A stretch of 64,000 nt of DNA, from NCBI RefSeq assembly GCF_024055665.1, contig NZ_JAMXMC010000001.1:1-64000 (forward strand), written 5' to 3'. Under the pieces are notes generated by a model that worked only from the letters and a program-made list of their open reading frames with translations, made no database searches and had not been told where the DNA came from. The stretch is from Ideonella oryzae (GTDB taxonomy: Bacteria > Pseudomonadota > Gammaproteobacteria > Burkholderiales > Burkholderiaceae_C). A program made the position numbers and the translations under genes. Below, piece after piece: positions 17,893-26,581 of the stretch (its first letter is position 1; every line of letters begins with the position of its first letter).

Positions 17893-19353
17893 TCAGGGCG
17901 GCCAGGCCATCACCTTGCGCAAGGTGGCCTGGGCCAGGAAGAGCTGCTGACGCAGGTCCAGCGACGCGATCTCCCGCTGCAGGGCGGTTTGGCGGGCGGC
18001 CAGCGCATCGGTGCGCCGACCCAGGCCCGCGTCCGCCCGCTGGAGCTGGCGCAGGGCCTGCCGGTGCGCCGCCTCGGCGGCGGCCTGCGCCTGGCGCAAC
18101 TGGTCCTGCAGGGCCTGCTCGGCCACCAGGGCGTCCTCCACCTCCCGCAGGGCCTGCAGCAGCGTGCCTTGATAGGCCTGGGCTGCCTCGTCCAGCCGGG
18201 CCCGGGCCGCATCGGCCTGCGCCTGCCGGCGGCCGCCGTCGAGCACCGACTGACTGATCTGCAGCCCCAGCGACCACACCAGGCTGCCCGGGTCCAGCAG
18301 GGTCGACAGGGCACTGGACTCGTGGCCCAGCGAGGTGGTCAGCAGCAGGCTGGGAAAGTCGGCCGCCCGCGCCGCGCCCAGCCGGGCCAGCGCGGCCTGC
18401 AGACGCTGATCGGCGGCCTGCACGTCCGGACGGCGCTGCAGCACGCGCGAGGGCACGTCGGACAGCGGCGGCAGCGCCACCGGCACCACCGGCTCGCCCG
18501 CCACTGCCGGCAGCTGGTCCACAGCCACCCCGCACAGCACGGACAGGGCATGAAAGTCCTGGGCGTGCTGCTGGCGGATCTGACTGGCCTGCATCTGGGC
18601 GTCACGCAGTGCGGCCTCCAGCGCATCGACCTCGCCAGCGTCGCCCAGACCGGCCTGCGCGCTGGCCCGGGCCAGACGCCAGCGCTGCAGCGCCAGCTGG
18701 GCCAGCTCGTCCCGCAACAGCAGTTGTCCCTGGTGCACGCGCAGGGCCTCGTAGGTGCTGGCCACCGACAGGGTCAGCGCGCGCCGAGCCGCCTCCAGGT
18801 CCAGTGCCGTGGCCCGGGCTTCGAGAGCGGAGGCCCGGGCGGTGTCGTTCAGCCGGCCCCACAGGTCCAGCTCGTAGGAGGCATCCAGCCCCAGCCGCAG
18901 GCGGGTGCTGACGGGCTCGGTCGCCACCGTCACGGGGGGTGTCGCGCCGCCCGTGGTGCTGCGGATCTGCCAGGCCGGGTCCAGGTGCTCGGAGCTGCGG
19001 CTGCGACCCACGCCGGGCCCGGCGCTGAGCTGCAGGCGGCGGGCGGCCTCGTCCAGACCCGCGGCGGCCCGGCCCTCGTCGATGCGGGCCTTGGCCGCGC
19101 CCAGGTCCTGGTTGTGGGCCAGGGCCAGGGCCATCAAGCGGTCCAGCACCGGATCGCCCTGGGCCTGCCACCAGGGTGGCGCCGAGGACGCCGAAGCCGC
19201 CGGTGCGGCAGCACTCGCCGGGCCCTGCAGAAACTGCGGGGGTGGCTTGAAGGCGCTCAGCGTGGACAGCGCGGGGGGCTCGGGGGTCTGTGCACAGCCG
19301 CCCAGGGCGAGACAGAGCAGGCCGGCCCGGGGAAGCCACCCCCAGCCGCTCAT
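17893..19353 (-). CDS. efflux transporter outer-membrane lipoprotein (NodT family)
   Basis: This 486-residue TolC-type outer-membrane factor has a signal peptide with lipobox LCLALGGC (Cys at about residue 19). Typical motifs are YELDLWGRLNDTARASALEA, QRRPDVQAADQRLQAALARL and the GARAADFPSLLLTTSLGHES barrel region. The C-terminal part is rich in Ala/Gln/Arg coiled-coil helices. It is the last gene of the operon EF-hand protein, adaptor, small membrane protein, permease, ATPase, outer-membrane lipoprotein, and starts 34 nt after the ATPase stop. It would give the ABC system a trans-envelope channel. Confidence 0.9.
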   Translation of the reverse strand: MSGWGWLPRAGLLCLALGGCAQTPEPPALSTLSAFKPPPQFLQGPASAAAPAASASSAPPWWQAQGDPVLDRLMALALAHNQDLGAAKARIDEGRAAAGLDEAARRLQLSAGPGVGRSRSSEHLDPAWQIRSTTGGATPPVTVATEPVSTRLRLGLDASYELDLWGRLNDTARASALEARATALDLEAARRALTLSVASTYEALRVHQGQLLLRDELAQLALQRWRLARASAQAGLGDAGEVDALEAALRDAQMQASQIRQQHAQDFHALSVLCGVAVDQLPAVAGEPVVPVALPPLSDVPSRVLQRRPDVQAADQRLQAALARLGAARAADFPSLLLTTSLGHESSALSTLLDPGSLVWSLGLQISQSVLDGGRRQAQADAARARLDEAAQAYQGTLLQALREVEDALVAEQALQDQLRQAQAAAEAAHRQALRQLQRADAGLGRRTDALAARQTALQREIASLDLRQQLFLAQATLRKVMAWPP

Positions 19354-19387
19354 GCAGACCTGGCGGGATTGGCCCTGGGGCACGATG

Positions 19388-20128
19388 TCAGGCCGTGACG
19401 GACGGCGCGGCGGAAGTATCAAGCAAGCGCTCCTTCAGATGACCGTCGTCCATGTCCAGGATGCGGTCGAAGAGGTCGAGACTGCGGTGGTCGTGGGTGA
19501 CCACCAGCACGGCGGCCCCGGTGTCGCGGGTCACGCGGTGAAACAGGGTCATCACCTGCCGGCCGCGCTGGCTGTCCAAGGCCGCTGTGGGCTCGTCGGC
19601 CAGCAGCAGTGGCGGGCGGTTGGCCAGAGCGCGGGCGATGGCCACGCGCTGCTGCTCCCCCCCGGACAGCTGGCTGGGCAGGTTGTCGCGTCGATGGGCC
19701 ACGTCCAGGTAGCTGAGCAGCTCCATCGCGCGGGCCTTGGCGGGGGCGCCACGCAGGCCGTTGATCTCCAGCGCCAGCAGCACGTTCTCCAGGGCGGTGA
19801 GGAAGGACACCAGGTTGGGCTTCTGGAAGACAAAGCCGATGCAGGCCCGGCGAAAGGCCCGGGGATCCCCGATGGCGCGCCGTGCCCCGCTGGCCAGGCG
19901 GCCCTGCAGCCACACCTCGCCCTCGGAGGGCTCCTCCAGCAACCCGGCCATCATCAGCAGCGTGGACTTGCCCGCCCCGCTGGGGCCCAGCAGGCCGGCC
20001 ATCTGCCCGGTCTGCAACTGCACGCTGACCTGAGACAAGGCCGCCACCGCCGTGTCGCCCCGGCCGTAGACCTTGCTCACCCCACGCAGCTCCAGCGCCG
20101 GCACGGCGGTGACGGATGCGGTGCTCAT
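19388..20128 (-). CDS. ABC transporter ATP-binding protein (LolD/MacB/DevA type)
   Basis: This 246-residue ATPase has Walker A (GPSGAGKST), Q-loop ([20 protein letters not shown]), signature [16 protein letters not shown], Walker [14 protein letters not shown] and H-loop VVTHDHRS. The sequence class serves FtsX-type permeases in mechanotransmission or export. Its ATG at 20128 overlaps the permease stop (ATGA), so the two are coupled. The ATG was preferred to an upstream start lying inside the permease gene. Confidence 0.92.
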   Translation of the reverse strand: MSTASVTAVPALELRGVSKVYGRGDTAVAALSQVSVQLQTGQMAGLLGPSGAGKSTLLMMAGLLEEPSEGEVWLQGRLASGARRAIGDPRAFRRACIGFVFQKPNLVSFLTALENVLLALEINGLRGAPAKARAMELLSYLDVAHRRDNLPSQLSGGEQQRVAIARALANRPPLLLADEPTAALDSQRGRQVMTLFHRVTRDTGAAVLVVTHDHRSLDLFDRILDMDDGHLKERLLDTSAAPSVTA

Positions 20129-21264
20129 GACAGCACCTCCCGCGCCTCGACCTGCATGGCCTTCCAGATGCCCATCAGCGCGCCCAGGCCGCACAGGGTC
20201 AGCACGATGGCGGCGAACATCAGGAAGTCCTGCGGCGGCTGCACCAGCCGGCGGGGGAACCAGGGCCAGATCAGCGGCCCCAGCAGCAGCGCGATGGCAT
20301 AGCCAACCACGCCCAGCGCCAGGGCCTGCTGCAGGATCATCGAGACGATGGGCCCGTTGGGGCTGCCGATGAGCTTGAGCAAGGCGATCTCGTGCCGCTT
20401 CTCCAGCGTCATCGTGTAGATGGTCACCGCGATCACCACCGCACTCACCAGCAGCAACACCGCGGTGAACATCAGAATCTGCCCGCGCAGACGGCCCAGC
20501 CGCCCGTAGAGGAACACCGTGCGCTGCTCTTCGGCACTCATCACCACCACGTCGCCCCAGCGGTCGATGATGCGACGCACCGCCGCAGCATCCGCCGGGC
20601 TGGCCAGGTCCACCATGATGGCCGCCACATTGGCGCCGCGCCCTGTCAGCACCGGCCGCCCGGCCTCGCGGGCGATGGCCACCGCGTCCGGGGGCCGGCG
20701 GGTCTGCACGTCCAGCGCGTCGTTGATGCCCAGCGCCACCACCGGGTTGCCGCTGGAGTCCAGGTAGTGGCGCGCCAGGCCCACCACCGTGACGAGGGTG
20801 CCATCCAGGTCCAGCACGTCGCCCAGACGCAGACCGGTGGATTCATCGGCGATGGCCTCGCCGCGGCCCGCCGCCAGGGCACGCCCTGCCTGCAGCGGGA
20901 TCCAGCCGCCCCGGTCGGCGGGGTAGTCCAGCCCGATCAGCGAACCGCGCACGGTGTTGCCGTGGATCTCGAAGCGCCGCGACTGCAGTGTGAACTGGCG
21001 CGCCGCCTGCACGCCAGGCACCGCCAGCGTGCGCGCCAGGGTGCGGCGGTCGATGGAGGAGCCCTCGGCGAACGGACCTTCGGTACCCGCCTGGATCACC
21101 CACAGGTCGGCCCCCGAGTCGTCGATGATGGCCAGTGCATCGGCCACGATGCCGTGGTACAGCCCCGTCATGGACATGGCCGCCAGCAAGGTCAGCCCCA
21201 CCCCCAGGCCGGTCAGCAGAAAGCGCGCCAGGTTGGCGCGGATGTCCTTCACCGCCAGGTTCAT
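20125..21264 (-). CDS. ABC transporter permease, FtsX/DevC-like
   Basis: This 379-residue permease has four membrane segments in the FtsX/MacB pattern. There is one N-terminal helix (ARFLLTGLGVGLTLLAAMSM), then a large periplasmic domain (about residues 45-255) beginning ALAIIDDSGADLWVIQAGTE. Three C-terminal helices follow (MFTAVLLLVSAVVIAVTIYT, a second near residues 300-325 and FAAIVLTLCGLGALMGIWKA). Length and layout resemble DevC, which works with DevB (adaptor), DevA (ATPase) and a TolC-like factor. The ATG overlaps the stop of the upstream 85-aa protein (TGATG form), and an AAGGAGG site lies in that gene's end. Confidence 0.85.
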   Translation of the reverse strand: MNLAVKDIRANLARFLLTGLGVGLTLLAAMSMTGLYHGIVADALAIIDDSGADLWVIQAGTEGPFAEGSSIDRRTLARTLAVPGVQAARQFTLQSRRFEIHGNTVRGSLIGLDYPADRGGWIPLQAGRALAAGRGEAIADESTGLRLGDVLDLDGTLVTVVGLARHYLDSSGNPVVALGINDALDVQTRRPPDAVAIAREAGRPVLTGRGANVAAIMVDLASPADAAAVRRIIDRWGDVVVMSAEEQRTVFLYGRLGRLRGQILMFTAVLLLVSAVVIAVTIYTMTLEKRHEIALLKLIGSPNGPIVSMILQQALALGVVGYAIALLLGPLIWPWFPRRLVQPPQDFLMFAAIVLTLCGLGALMGIWKAMQVEAREVLS

Positions 21265-21518
21265 CGCGCCTCCTTGGCCGGTGCCCGCGGCGGTGTCGCC
21301 ACGTCGAGACAAGGAGGCGCAAGGCAGTCCCTCCGGGCCGGGGCCGAGGCGGTATGCGCCGCCATCACGCCGGCCAGGTAGGCCTGCCCCGCGATCTGGT
21401 CTCCACGAACCCGCAGGTCGGCCAGCACGCTCTGCCACCACAGCCCGGCCAGCAAACTGATCAGGGCCGAGATCACCGCCGCGATGAGGCCGCTCATGGC
21501 CAGCGATGGCGCACGCAT
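21261..21518 (-). CDS. small single-pass membrane protein in the ABC exporter operon, function unknown
   Basis: This 85-residue protein has one hydrophobic helix near the N-terminus (SGLIAAVISALISLLAGLWW) and a polar Ala/Pro-rich tail with two Cys (DCLAPPCLD). Its ATG (21518) overlaps the stop of the adaptor gene by 1 nt. Its own stop overlaps the permease ATG, so it is locked into the translation order and is very likely real. A GTG one codon upstream is an alternative start. No family was recognised. It could be an accessory subunit of the exporter. Confidence 0.7.
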   Translation of the reverse strand: MRAPSLAMSGLIAAVISALISLLAGLWWQSVLADLRVRGDQIAGQAYLAGVMAAHTASAPARRDCLAPPCLDVATPPRAPAKEAR

Positions 21519-22531
21519 CACCGCCCTCCCGCCGGCAGGACCGTCGCCTCATGGGGCAGCACCACCATGGCCCGCTCCCCCAGCGCCCAGTTGGGTGGCA
21601 GGGTGCTCAGGCGCAGATCGACCGAGAACTCGCGTGTGTCGGCATCCACCGCCCGGTTCAGGCGCACCACCTGCGCCTGCACGGGGGTGTCCGGTTGCGA
21701 CTTCAGCCACACCTGGGCCGCATCGCCCAGCCGCATGCGGCTCAACAGCGACTCGTCGAACCGGGCCTGCACCCGCAGCGACGCCACGGCCACCACGGTC
21801 AGGCAGGACTGGCCCGGCGAGACCACGTCTCCCACGCTGCAGGCACGCGCGGTCACCACCCCGGCAAAGGGTGCACGCAGGCTGGCCTCGGCCAGGCGGG
21901 CGCTGGCGGCCTGCCAGGCGGCCCGCGCCTGCACCTGCGCGGCCTCGGTGGCCTGCAGCTGGGCCTGGGCGGCCTGGACGTCGAGTGCGCTGGTGCGCGC
22001 CGCGGCCCGGCGGGCGTCCAGCTCGGTGGGGGCCAGGGCATCGGCCGACAGCACCGAGAGCTGCTCCGCACGCTCGCCATCGGCCTGCGCCTGCTGGCGC
22101 AGCACCTGGGCCCGCTCCAGCGCCCGCGCTGCAGCCTCGTGGGCCTGGCGAGCGCTGTCCCAGGCGGCGTGGGCCCCTGCCACATCGGCCTGCAGCTCAG
22201 CGGCGTCCAGCTGCACCAGGACCTGCCCCTGCGCCACCCTGTCGCCCACGTCGGCCGACAGGGCTGCCACCCGCAGGGCGCTTCGGCTGACCAGGCTGGT
22301 CTGGTCCCGGGCCACCAGCTCGCCCGCCCCGCGGGCCGGCGGCGCCGCGGCCACCGAGCCCGGGCCGCCGGACATGTGATCCGGCGGCGGCCGGTGGGCC
22401 CATCCACCCAACCCCCACGCCACCAGCAACCCGGCGACCAACGCTCCCACCCCGGCCAACAGCCACCTCACCGTTCGTCCCACAACACGCCCTGGCGGCT
22501 CCACGCCGCCGTCACCACCATCCGTCAACAT
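21518..22531 (-). CDS. HlyD-family efflux adaptor (periplasmic membrane fusion protein)
   Basis: This 337-residue adaptor has an N-terminal membrane anchor (WLLAGVGALVAGLLVAWGLGG). A first lipoyl half (VGDRVAQGQVLVQLDAAEL), a long Ala/Gln-rich hairpin (about residues 110-210), the second lipoyl half (LRAPFAGVVTARACSVGDVV) and a beta-barrel domain follow. The ATG at 22531 lies 10 nt downstream of the EF-hand gene stop; the longer in-frame extension runs through that gene and was rejected. It belongs to the DevBCA/MacAB-like operon and would bridge permease and outer-membrane channel. Confidence 0.9.
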   Translation of the reverse strand: MLTDGGDGGVEPPGRVVGRTVRWLLAGVGALVAGLLVAWGLGGWAHRPPPDHMSGGPGSVAAAPPARGAGELVARDQTSLVSRSALRVAALSADVGDRVAQGQVLVQLDAAELQADVAGAHAAWDSARQAHEAAARALERAQVLRQQAQADGERAEQLSVLSADALAPTELDARRAAARTSALDVQAAQAQLQATEAAQVQARAAWQAASARLAEASLRAPFAGVVTARACSVGDVVSPGQSCLTVVAVASLRVQARFDESLLSRMRLGDAAQVWLKSQPDTPVQAQVVRLNRAVDADTREFSVDLRLSTLPPNWALGERAMVVLPHEATVLPAGGR

Positions 22532-22541
22532 CGCCCCCCGC

Positions 22542-22826
22542 TCAACGACCGGTGCGCTGCTGCGCGATGTAGCGGGTGATGTCTTCCAGGCGCAGGGCCC
22601 CACTGTGGCTGGTGTCGATCGCGTCGTACTGCTGGTAGATGCGGGGCATGCCGGCCTGGGCCTCCTCACGGCTCAGCAGGCCGTCGTGGTTGGTGTCGGC
22701 CTTGGCGAAGCGCTGCTGCAGTTCATCCTGCAGGCGTTGCAGGCGGGCATCCCCCTGGGCCTGTGCCCCAGCGGCGCCCAGGGCCAGCCACAGGCCCAGG
22801 GTCGGTGCGAGGAAGGTTCGGGACAT
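22542..22826 (-). CDS. small secreted EF-hand protein
   Basis: This 94-residue exported protein has a signal peptide (LAPTLGLWLALGAAGAQA) and two EF-hand loops. Loop 1 (D44-T-N-H-D-G-L-L-S-R-E-E55) has all calcium ligands. Loop 2 (from D71, TSHSGALRLED) lacks some of them and may bind weakly. It is the first gene of the exporter operon and sits next to a divergent two-component system. A periplasmic calcium-linked role is possible but not shown. The ATG at 22826 begins the signal peptide; an upstream in-frame start lacks signal character. Confidence 0.85.
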   Translation of the reverse strand: MSRTFLAPTLGLWLALGAAGAQAQGDARLQRLQDELQQRFAKADTNHDGLLSREEAQAGMPRIYQQYDAIDTSHSGALRLEDITRYIAQQRTGR

Positions 22827-23040
22827 TGGCGCTCTCCTTGGATGAGGCGGGCCCGTGACCTTGCGGATCGCCCATCGACCCACAGCCACCAGCCCATGAC
22901 GCCATGGTGGACAGGCGCTGTGGTTCAACCATGGCAGCGCGCGGGGTGCTTGTGGCGGAATGTGGCGACGGCGACGGTTCTGCCATCGTTTGCCACATCT
23001 GGCGCTCGCCCGCGCCGGAAGACCCCCCTACCATCGCGGC

Positions 23041-23766
23041 ATGTCAGAGATGGTCAAGGTGCTGGTGGTGGACGACGAGGCGGAGCTGCGCGGCCTGCTG
23101 CAGCGCTACCTCGGCGACCAGGGCTGCCAGGTGCGCACCGAACCCCATGCCGAGACGGTGGCCGCATTGCTGGCGCGCGAACGTTTCGACGTGCTGGTGC
23201 TGGACCTGATGATGCCGGGTGAGGATGGTCTGAGCCTGTGTCGGCGACTGCGCCACCAGGGCGAGACCATCCCCATCCTGATGCTGACCGCGCGGGGCGA
23301 CCCGGTGGACCGGGTTGTGGGTCTGGAAATGGGCGCCGACGACTACCTGGCCAAACCCTTCCACCCGCGGGAGCTGCTGGCCCGCATCCAGGCCCTGGTG
23401 CGGCGCCAGCAGGTGCTGGGCGCCCACCGCGGGCCGCCAGTGGACACGGTGCTGCGTTTCGGCCCCTACGCCTTGAACCTGGACGCCCGCAGCCTGACCC
23501 GCGACGGGCAGGCCGTGCCACTCACGACCGGCGAGTTCCAGCTGCTGCAGGCCCTGGCGCTGAACCCACGCCGTCCCTTGGGGCGCGACCGGCTGATCGA
23601 ACTGGCCCATGGCCGCGAACACGATGTGACCGATCGCGCCATCGATTCCCAGATCATGCGACTGCGCAAACTCATCGAGACGCAGCCTTCAGCGCCGCGC
23701 TTCATCCAGACGGTGTGGGGCGTGGGCTATGTCTTCACCCCCGACGGCCAGAGGCGGCCCGGATGA
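23041..23766 (+). CDS. OmpR-family DNA-binding response regulator
   Basis: This 241-residue response regulator has a receiver domain with acidic residues DDE (11-13), phospho-acceptor D55 (VLVLDLMMPG) and KPFHPRELLARI. The winged-helix output domain is of OmpR type (LTTGEFQLLQAL ... RAIDSQIMRLRKLIE ... TVWGVGYVF). It overlaps the histidine-kinase gene by 4 nt (ATGA). It is divergent from the EF-hand/exporter operon across 214 bp, which is the likely target promoter together with its own. Confidence 0.92.
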   Translation: MSEMVKVLVVDDEAELRGLLQRYLGDQGCQVRTEPHAETVAALLARERFDVLVLDLMMPGEDGLSLCRRLRHQGETIPILMLTARGDPVDRVVGLEMGADDYLAKPFHPRELLARIQALVRRQQVLGAHRGPPVDTVLRFGPYALNLDARSLTRDGQAVPLTTGEFQLLQALALNPRRPLGRDRLIELAHGREHDVTDRAIDSQIMRLRKLIETQPSAPRFIQTVWGVGYVFTPDGQRRPG

Positions 23767-25088
23767 ACTGGCCCCGCACCCTGGTGGGCCGCCACGCCCT
23801 GCTGCTGGTGGGCCTGCTGCTCCTGGGCCAACTGCTGGGCGTGGGCCTGGTGAGCCGGCTGGTGTTCCAGCCCCGGGTGGAACACCTGGCCGAACTGGCC
23901 GCGCGCCAGGTCGAAGCCCTGCAGGCCGGCCTGGCCGGGCTGCCGCTGGCCCAGCGCCAGGCCTTCGTGGCGCGCTTCAACCGCAATGCTCTGGCGGCAG
24001 CCCCTCCGGCAGCCTCGCCCCGCGCGCCCTGGATGGTGCTGCGCCTGCGCCTGGACGACGAGATCATCGCCGCCCTGAGCGAGCGCCTGGCAGGCCAGCA
24101 GATGCGCGTGCAGCCCGAGCCTGAGCGCCCAGGCAGCCTGCTGATCACCCTGCCGCTGGAGGGCCAGATCTACCAGATTGTGCTGCCCGAAGTGGTGCCC
24201 GACCGCAGCCTGCCGGGTGCGCTGGTGACCATGGCCGGCGTGGGCGTGCTGCTGGCCCTGGCCAGCGCGCTGTGGCTGCAGCGTCGGCTGCACCGGCCAC
24301 TGGCCCGGGTGGTGGCCGCGGCCGAAGCGGTGGCCCGCGATGATCGGCCGCCCGCACTGCCCGAGGATGGGCCGCTGGAGATCGCCACCCTGGGCCGCAG
24401 CTTCAACCAGCTGGTCCACAGCCTGTCCGCCGCCGAGCAGGAGCGCGGCGTGATGCTGGCCGGCATCTCGCACGATCTGCGCACCCCGCTGACCAAGCTG
24501 CGCCTGTATGTGGAGCTGCTGCCTCGCGACACCGAGGCCGAGTTGCGCGAGGGCATGGTGCGCGGCATCGACCAGATCGACGAAGCCGTGGGCCAGTTTC
24601 TGGATTTCGCCCGCCCCGAAGGCGCCGAGCCAGATCAGCCGCTGCTCCTGAACGAGCTGGGGCAGGCGGTGGCCCGAGACCTGGCCGACCCGCAGCACCC
24701 CGTCGCGCTGGACCTGCCGCCGGTGCCACCGGTGCTGGGCCGGCCCCGGGCCTTGCGTCGCGTGCTGAGCAACCTGCTGGGCAACGCCTGGCGGCACGGG
24801 CAGGCCCCGGTGTCGCTGCACACCGGGCAGGCCGACGGCGGCGTGTGGATCGAGGTGCGCGACCGAGGGCCGGGCATTGCGGCGGGCGACGCCCAGCGCC
24901 TGCGTGCCCCCTTCGTGCGGGGTGAGTCAGCGCGCAGCGGCGCCCCCGGCACCGGGTTGGGTTTGGCCATCGTCGAGCGCATCGCCCAGTCGCATGGGGG
25001 GCGCCTGGAACTGTTTCCAGGCACGCAGGGCGGCTTGTGCGCCCGCCTCTGGCTGCCGGCCGCGCCGGCCTCAGGGATCGACGGCTGA
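23763..25088 (+). CDS. sensor histidine kinase, EnvZ-like
   Basis: This 441-residue membrane kinase has two transmembrane helices (LLLVGLLLLGQLLGVGLVSR and ALVTMAGVGVLLALASALWL) flanking a periplasmic domain of about 125 residues. A HAMP linker, the H-box GISHDLRTPLTKLRLYVELL (EnvZ/RstB style), the N-box NLLGNAWRHG and G-boxes DRGPGI and GTGLGLAIVERIAQSHGG follow. It pairs with the overlapping OmpR-like regulator. Its last 18 bp overlap the convergent lipoprotein gene. The signal sensed is unknown; the divergent EF-hand exporter operon suggests an envelope or cation cue. Confidence 0.92.
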   Translation: MNWPRTLVGRHALLLVGLLLLGQLLGVGLVSRLVFQPRVEHLAELAARQVEALQAGLAGLPLAQRQAFVARFNRNALAAAPPAASPRAPWMVLRLRLDDEIIAALSERLAGQQMRVQPEPERPGSLLITLPLEGQIYQIVLPEVVPDRSLPGALVTMAGVGVLLALASALWLQRRLHRPLARVVAAAEAVARDDRPPALPEDGPLEIATLGRSFNQLVHSLSAAEQERGVMLAGISHDLRTPLTKLRLYVELLPRDTEAELREGMVRGIDQIDEAVGQFLDFARPEGAEPDQPLLLNELGQAVARDLADPQHPVALDLPPVPPVLGRPRALRRVLSNLLGNAWRHGQAPVSLHTGQADGGVWIEVRDRGPGIAAGDAQRLRAPFVRGESARSGAPGTGLGLAIVERIAQSHGGRLELFPGTQGGLCARLWLPAAPASGIDG

Positions 25089-25277
25089 GGCCGTGGCCTG
25101 CTGGCCGGCCTGCATCGCGGCGTTCAGGTCCTTCTGGATCTGAGCCTCCTGCGCCTTGGCCTGGCTGGCCGCCTGGGCCTCCATCGCCGCGGTGGTGGCT
25201 GCGGCGCCGGAGACGTCGGCACCGCAGCCGCCCAGGGCCAGCGCGCCCATCACCGTCCATGCCATTCCTGTACGCAT
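25071..25277 (-). CDS. small putative lipoprotein
   Basis: This 68-residue protein has an N-terminal signal (TGMAWTVMGALALGGC) whose lipobox LGGC gives a lipidated Cys at about residue 18. An Ala/Gln-rich amphipathic helix (AAMEAQAASQAKAQEAQIQK) follows, of the kind that can form a coiled coil. The ATG at 25277 was preferred because it begins the signal; a longer in-frame start lacks it. The 3' end overlaps the kinase gene on the other strand by 18 bp. No family assignment is made. Confidence 0.6.
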   Translation of the reverse strand: MRTGMAWTVMGALALGGCGADVSGAAATTAAMEAQAASQAKAQEAQIQKDLNAAMQAGQQATASAVDP

Positions 25278-25483
25278 GCCAATCTCCCATGTGATGTGGG
25301 CTGGCATGCTAATCCAGGTCTGTGTCCGGCCCTCCGCGGCGCTCAGCTTGGCGCAAGACAAGGGGCGACAGAGGCGTCAACGGCCGCCACCAGGTCCCGT
25401 TGAATGATCAAGGTTGGCCACCGATGACCTGACGCCCACGGCGCCACTGCCCCCTGATCCATTCCACATTCAGCGAGTCCACC

Positions 25484-25852
25484 ATGAACCGTTCTCTGCT
25501 CCCCCTGATCGCGGCCAGCCTGATGGGTGTCTGCACCCTGACGTCCTTTGCGCAACCCAGTGCCCCGGCGCAGCCGGCCTCCGCCGCCGGCAAGGTGGGT
25601 ACATGGAGCAAAAACCACCCCTACCGCGCCGAGGTGAATCAGCGTCTGAAGCACCAGGACAAGCGCATCCATGAGGAAGTGGCTGACGGCAAGCTCAGCC
25701 ATGCCCAGGCGACCAAGCTGCACAAGGAAGACCGCCAGGTCGAGCAGGAAGAGAAGGACATGGCCAGCCAGGACCATGGCCACATCACCCGGCAGGAAAA
25801 GAAGACCCTGAACCAGCAGGAAAACAAGATCAACCACCAGATCGGCCAATGA
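25484..25852 (+). CDS. periplasmic small charged helical protein, conserved, function unknown
   Basis: This 122-residue protein has a signal peptide (MNRSLLPLIAASLMGVCTLT, cleaved near SFA-QPS). The mature part is a highly charged, mostly helical segment: NHPYRAEVNQRLKHQDKRIH, DGKLSHAQATKLHKEDRQVE, GHITRQEKKTLNQQENKINH. This pattern (asparagine-rich turn, 'GHIT...LNQQEN..I') recurs in small exported proteins of many proteobacteria and is usually annotated as hypothetical. A heptad-like arrangement suggests a helical-hairpin chaperone or metal-binding role, but that is speculative. It stands alone, preceded by a 206-bp gap with no other gene. Confidence 0.75.
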   Translation: MNRSLLPLIAASLMGVCTLTSFAQPSAPAQPASAAGKVGTWSKNHPYRAEVNQRLKHQDKRIHEEVADGKLSHAQATKLHKEDRQVEQEEKDMASQDHGHITRQEKKTLNQQENKINHQIGQ

Positions 25853-25873
25853 GCGATCTGGCGGGGCCCACCC

Positions 25874-26497
25874 TCAGCGGCCACGCCCCCGCGTGGTTGC
25901 TGGCTGGGCCCCTTTGGTGATCAACCGGGCCCCCTCGCGCCGGATGGCGTCGAAGCCCGGCCCGTCGGCCGCCAGCTTGCCCGACATCTGCAGCACCACC
26001 GCGCCGTGCATCGCGGCCCAGTACACATGGCCCAGCAGGTCGGGGTCGCCCTCCAGCTGACCGGCCCGCACCAAGTCCTCCACATAGGCCACCAGGGTCC
26101 GGCGCGAGCGGGCATTGGCCGCCGCCAGCTCGGGGTAGGCGTCCTCATGCGGCTGGGTGTAGGCAAAGATCAGCCCGTAGGCGGCCGGCTCGGCGAAAGC
26201 GAAGCCCACATAGGCCTGGCCCACCGCACGCGAGCGGTCCCACACATCGCCCGGCCCCTGCTGGGCCGCCTCCAGCGCGGCCGACAGCCGATCCAGCGCG
26301 GCGGCACGGGTGGCGGCCAGCAGGGCTTCCTTGCTTTCGTAGTAGCGGTACAGCGCGGTGGCCGTCCAGCCCAGGGCCTGGGCGATGCTGCGCATCGAGG
26401 TCTGTTCGATGCCGCGCTCGGCAAACTGCTGCTCGGCCACGGCGCGGATGCGCGCACGGGCTTCCAGGACCTGTTCGGAGGACAACGAAGGGGGCAT
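25874..26497 (-). CDS. TetR family transcriptional regulator
   Basis: This 207-residue TetR protein has an N-terminal HTH (residues 15-62: AEQQFAERGIEQTSMRSIAQ, ALGWTATALYRYYESKEAL). The C-terminal ligand domain is of the WHG type (AYVGFAFAEPAAYGLIFAYT, then HVYWAAMHGAVVLQMSGKLA). It is divergent from the nitronate monooxygenase-like gene with inverted TTAACGCTGT/ACAGTGTTAA elements between, so it probably represses that gene and itself. Confidence 0.87.
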   Translation of the reverse strand: MPPSLSSEQVLEARARIRAVAEQQFAERGIEQTSMRSIAQALGWTATALYRYYESKEALLAATRAAALDRLSAALEAAQQGPGDVWDRSRAVGQAYVGFAFAEPAAYGLIFAYTQPHEDAYPELAAANARSRRTLVAYVEDLVRAGQLEGDPDLLGHVYWAAMHGAVVLQMSGKLAADGPGFDAIRREGARLITKGAQPATTRGRGR

Positions 26498-26510
26498 GGC
26501 GCTATCTTAC

Positions 26511-26548
26511 TTAACGCTGTAAACTCATCGCATCAATAACAGTGTTAA
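26511..26548. promoter_or_regulatory. inverted half-sites between TetR and nitronate monooxygenase genes
   Basis: TTAACGCTGT (26511-26520) and ACAGTGTTAA (26539-26548) are inverted copies with one mismatch, 18 nt apart. The right copy sits in the perfect 11-bp palindrome TAACAGTGTTA (26537-26547). The elements lie between the divergent start codons at 26497 and 26582 in a locally AT-rich stretch, and are a candidate TetR operator plus promoters. Confidence 0.5.
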
Positions 26549-26581
26549 CCACGCAAGCGTGGCACCCGAAGGAGACCGTCC

